From assembly GCA_017402895.1 (NCBI GenBank), contig JAFPLG010000083.1, positions 1 to 17,894 of the forward strand: a stretch of 17,894 nt of DNA, read 5' to 3'. This document shows positions 15,808 through 17,894 of this stretch, piece after piece. This DNA is from Paludibacteraceae bacterium (GTDB taxonomy: Bacteria > Bacteroidota > Bacteroidia > Bacteroidales > Paludibacteraceae). The translations under genes and the position numbers were made by a program. The notes under the pieces were generated by a model. The model was given only the letters and a program-made list of their open reading frames with translations, was not told the DNA's origin and did not search any database. Positions within the stretch are counted from its first letter, which is position 1, and each line of letters starts with the position of its first letter.

Positions 15808-15822
15808 GTCGAGCCGCTCGAC
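15808..15822 (-). promoter_or_regulatory. Perfect hairpin in the predicted 5' leader of the polysaccharide operon
   Basis: GTCGAGC (15808-15814) and GCTCGAC (15816-15822) form a perfect inverted repeat around a single base (in practice a 6-bp stem with a 3-nt loop). It lies a few nt downstream of the predicted transcription start and about 45 nt before the first start codon. No U-tract follows, so it is not an intrinsic terminator. It may stabilise the 5' end or act as a regulator or pause site. Confidence 0.5.
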
Positions 15823-15835
15823 CATAAAAAGCCCG

Positions 15836-15866
15836 CAAAGATACAACTATTTTTTCATATGTGCAA
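15836..15866 (-). promoter_or_regulatory. Bacteroidetes-type promoter for the minus-strand operon
   Basis: On the minus strand, TATCTTTG (15843-15836) matches the Bacteroidetes -7 consensus TAnnTTTG exactly. A TTG (15866-15864) lies 20 nt upstream, in the position of the -33 element. This predicts transcription starting around 15826-15832 and a leader of about 65 nt before the first gene. Elsewhere on this strand I found one other exact -7 match (inside the GT-B gene, 9657-9650), and it has no -33 partner. Confidence 0.75.
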
Positions 15867-15886
15867 GCGTGCGCGGGCAAATGTGC

Positions 15887-15906
15887 GCAAAAAAGCACGT
15901 TTTTGC
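15887..15906. repeat. A/T-rich inverted repeat in the divergent region
   Basis: GCAAAAA (15887-15893) is the reverse complement of TTTTTGC (15900-15906), with a 6-nt loop. It is followed by further A and T runs. It lies between the two divergent promoters. It could terminate read-through, bend DNA or separate the two transcription units; the sequence does not decide. Confidence 0.4.
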
Positions 15907-15920
15907 TTAAAAAAGAAAAA

Positions 15921-15941
15921 TTTTTAATTTTTAATTTTTAA
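15921..15941 (+). repeat. Three perfect TTTTTAA heptads upstream of the DUF2723 gene
   Basis: The 7-mer TTTTTAA is repeated three times without a mismatch (15921-15927, 15928-15934, 15935-15941). It sits just upstream of the candidate -7 element of the plus-strand gene and includes the region where a -33 element would be expected. Confidence 0.9.
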
Positions 15942-15958
15942 TTGTTACTTATTTGTTG

Positions 15959-15966
15959 TAATTTTG
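15959..15966 (+). promoter_or_regulatory. Candidate -7 promoter element for the DUF2723 gene
   Basis: TAATTTTG matches the Bacteroidetes -7 consensus TAnnTTTG. The nearest upstream TTG (15942-15944) is only 14 nt away, shorter than the usual spacing of about 19-21, so the -33 assignment is uncertain. The predicted start would be near 15971, giving a leader of about 80 nt. Confidence 0.5.
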
Positions 15967-15989
15967 CACCGATTTTGGGGTATTATGCG

Positions 15990-16005
15990 CTTCGGTATAC
16001 CGGAG
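15990..16005 (+). promoter_or_regulatory. Palindrome in the predicted leader of the DUF2723 gene
   Basis: The 16-nt stretch CTTCGGTATACCGGAG is self-complementary except for one T-G pair; its core CGGTATACCG is a perfect palindrome. It lies about 20 nt downstream of the predicted transcription start. It could be an operator for a dimeric regulator or an RNA hairpin. No T-tract follows it. Confidence 0.4.
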
Positions 16006-16051
16006 TGGTAAATCACAGGACACAAATAAACAAACATAATTAACAAACAAA

Positions 16052-17894
16052 ATGAAACATTTTAAACTTTGGAATACGCTTGTCGGCTGGCTCGTGTTTG
16101 CAGTGGCAGCGGCAACGTATCTCCTCACGATTGAGCCTACTGCATCTTTTTGGGATTGCGGTGAGTTCATTGCGAGTGCCCATAAGTTGGATGTAGGCCA
16201 TCCACCCGGAGCACCGTTCTTTATGCTAATGGGCCACTTCTTCTCGCTGTTTGCAAGCGATGCAAGTCATGTGGCTATGTGTGTCAACGCTTTGTCGGCG
16301 TTGGCGAGTGCGTTTACTATTTTGTTCCTGTTCTGGACGATTACGGCCCTGGGACGCAAGTTGATTGCGCCTGATTCGATCGGTCGTGGAATTGCTTTGT
16401 TGGGAGCGGGTGCAGTAGGCGCACTGGCTTATACGTTCTCGGACACGTTCTGGTTCTCGGCTGTTGAGGGAGAGGTTTATGCTTCTTCGTCGTTGTTTAC
16501 GGCAGTAGTGGTATGGCTGATCCTGAAGTGGGATGAGAAAGCCGATGAGGAAGGTTCGGATAAGTGGCTGATACTGATTGCGTATTTGATGGGACTGAGT
16601 ATTGGTGTCCACCTCTTGAACTTGCTGACCATTCCGGCACTGGTGCTGGTTTATTACTTCCGTCGTTACGAGTTCACATGGCTGGGCGTGTTCCAGGCGT
16701 TTGTGGCTTCTGTTGCGTTGTTGGCTGCTGTGCTGTACGGTATTATCCCGGGTTTCCCGACGATAGCCGGATGGTTTGAGTTGCTGTTTACCAACCAATT
16801 GAACATGCCGTTTAACACCGGTTTGGCTGTTTATATCGTGCTGACTATACTGGCGATAGGATGGGCTGTGTATGAGACGTATGCCGATAAGAATAAAGTG
16901 CGCGAGGTGCTGTCCTTTGCGTTGGCTTTTGCGTTGTCGGGTGCTGCATTCCTGTTCGGAAAATGGTGGATGGGACTGCTGATTACGGCTATTTTGGTGG
17001 CTGTTCTATTGTCGCGTAAGGACTGGATCGATGCGCGTTGGCTGAATACGTTGACGCTGATGATTGCGATGGTGCTGGTGGGTTATTCGAGTTATGCGGT
17101 GCTGGTTATCCGTTCGAATGCCGATACGCCGATGGACCAGAACTCGCCGGATAATGTATTCTCGTTGAAGTATTATCTGAATCGTGAGCAGTATGGTGAT
17201 ACGCCGCTGTTGTACGGCCAGACGTATAATGCACCTGTGGAGCTGGAGGTAAAAGGTAATATCTGTGAGCCTGTTGTGAAGCGTGGTGATGCACAGTATG
17301 CACCAGCTCCTCATGTTGACGGTCAGCCGGACCGCTATGATCGTACGGGGTACAAGGAGACGTATCAGTATATGAAGCAGTTTAAGATGCCGTTCCCACG
17401 TATGTGGTCGCCGAATGGTAACCATGTGGAGGCCTATAAGGAATGGGCCAATATCCACGGAAAGCGTGTGCGCTATGAGTACTGCGGACGTCATGAGACG
17501 CGTTATTGCCCGACCTTTGCAGAGAATATGCGCTTCTTCTTCCGCTACCAGGTAAACTTCATGTATTGGCGTTACTTTATGTGGAACTTTGCCGGCCGTC
17601 AGAACGACCTGCAGTCGTATGGTGATGTGAGCAAGGGTAACTGGATATCCGGTATTCCGTTTATAGATAATGCGATGCTGGGTGACCAGTCGAAGTTGCC
17701 GACCGAACTGCGTGAGAACAAGGGGCATAATGTATATTATATGTTGCCTTTGTTGCTCGGTATCATCGGACTGGTATGGCAGTGTGCAAAGCGTGTACAG
17801 AAGAATGGTAAAGAGACCAAAGAGGGCTGGAAGTCGTTCTCTATCACGATGTTGCTGTCCCTGCTGACGGGTCTGGCTATTGTGGTGTACCTGA
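16052..17894 (+). CDS. DUF2723 (GT117/TMEM260-related) multi-pass membrane protein, 3' end outside the window
   Basis: The first 614 codons of a long membrane protein; the frame is open to the window edge, and Bacteroidetes members are usually around 1000 residues or more. The N-terminus has the hallmark WDCGEFI (34-40) followed by GHPPGAP (49-55), then VEGEVYA (138-144) and GVHLLNL (185-191), conserved blocks of DUF2723. About 10 hydrophobic segments lie before residue 355, a soluble probably periplasmic stretch covers about 356-565, and membrane segments resume near 570. The family is a GT-C-like glycosyltransferase group; eukaryotic TMEM260 is reported to be a protein O-mannosyltransferase. 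By analogy it may glycosylate exported proteins, but no bacterial activity can be read here. The ATG at 16052 follows an A-rich leader with no Shine-Dalgarno. It diverges from the polysaccharide operon. Confidence 0.88.
   Translation, partial: MKHFKLWNTLVGWLVFAVAAATYLLTIEPTASFWDCGEFIASAHKLDVGHPPGAPFFMLMGHFFSLFASDASHVAMCVNALSALASAFTILFLFWTITALGRKLIAPDSIGRGIALLGAGAVGALAYTFSDTFWFSAVEGEVYASSSLFTAVVVWLILKWDEKADEEGSDKWLILIAYLMGLSIGVHLLNLLTIPALVLVYYFRRYEFTWLGVFQAFVASVALLAAVLYGIIPGFPTIAGWFELLFTNQLNMPFNTGLAVYIVLTILAIGWAVYETYADKNKVREVLSFALAFALSGAAFLFGKWWMGLLITAILVAVLLSRKDWIDARWLNTLTLMIAMVLVGYSSYAVLVIRSNADTPMDQNSPDNVFSLKYYLNREQYGDTPLLYGQTYNAPVELEVKGNICEPVVKRGDAQYAPAPHVDGQPDRYDRTGYKETYQYMKQFKMPFPRMWSPNGNHVEAYKEWANIHGKRVRYEYCGRHETRYCPTFAENMRFFFRYQVNFMYWRYFMWNFAGRQNDLQSYGDVSKGNWISGIPFIDNAMLGDQSKLPTELRENKGHNVYYMLPLLLGIIGLVWQCAKRVQKNGKETKEGWKSFSITMLLSLLTGLAIVVYL

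Noticed and set aside
15831..15878. GCCCGC and GCGGGC flanking the minus-strand promoter, recalling invertible capsule promoters of Bacteroides.
   Set aside because: The arms are only 6 bp, the flanking bases do not extend the match, and no invertase gene is seen. Known invertible promoters have much longer repeats.
15764..16051. A small RNA, tRNA or riboswitch in the divergent gap.
   Set aside because: No cloverleaf or known aptamer pattern was found; only short hairpins and A/T runs are visible.
16226..16798. A 190-codon minus-strand open frame opposite the DUF2723 gene.
   Set aside because: The encoded protein is rich in Q, R, H and S without family features. It is the antisense shadow of the well-supported plus-strand gene, as is the frame at 17006-17728.

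Overview
The window looks like chromosomal DNA of a member of the Bacteroidales. The product set fits that order: a Bacteroidetes-type LptC, a DUF2723 membrane protein and a two-ACT SerB. So do a promoter of the Bacteroidetes type (TTG about 20 nt upstream of TAnnTTTG) and start codons that mostly follow A-rich leaders without a Shine-Dalgarno sequence. I cannot name the genus.

Layout. Plus strand 1-1106: the tail of lptC and a complete fabG, 2 nt apart. Minus strand 15763-1107: thirteen genes in one direction, with junctions ranging from 14-nt overlaps to 33-nt gaps. In transcription order they are a short UDP-glucose-dehydrogenase-like protein, ugd, a Wzx-type flippase, a Wzy-type polymerase, a family 2 glycosyltransferase, a GT-B glycosyltransferase, two more family 2 glycosyltransferases, a DegT/DnrJ sugar aminotransferase, a small polyprenyl-phosphate sugar-1-phosphate transferase, serB, add, ftsY and aspA. 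aspA and fabG converge with their stop codons touching. Plus strand 16052 to the window end: a DUF2723 (GT117/TMEM260-related) membrane protein, cut by the window edge and transcribed away from the cluster.

How it works together. The first ten genes of the minus-strand run form a compact Wzx/Wzy-dependent surface-polysaccharide (capsule or O-antigen) locus. Ugd supplies UDP-glucuronate, the aminotransferase would make an amino sugar, and the small phosphoglycosyl transferase would load the first sugar on undecaprenyl phosphate. Four glycosyltransferases would extend the unit, Wzx would flip it and Wzy polymerise it. No export machinery, chain-length regulator, ligase, sugar dehydratase or NusG-like (UpxY) regulator is present, so these would have to be encoded elsewhere. 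Housekeeping genes follow the locus with a 1-nt gap at serB, so polysaccharide and core functions may share a transcript.

The only good promoter match for the long run is in the 288-bp divergent region 15764-16051. The most unusual non-coding signal is a set of short runs with a 7-bp period in the intergenic gaps, three of them ending right at start codons. No RNA genes, mobile elements or CRISPR arrays were seen.
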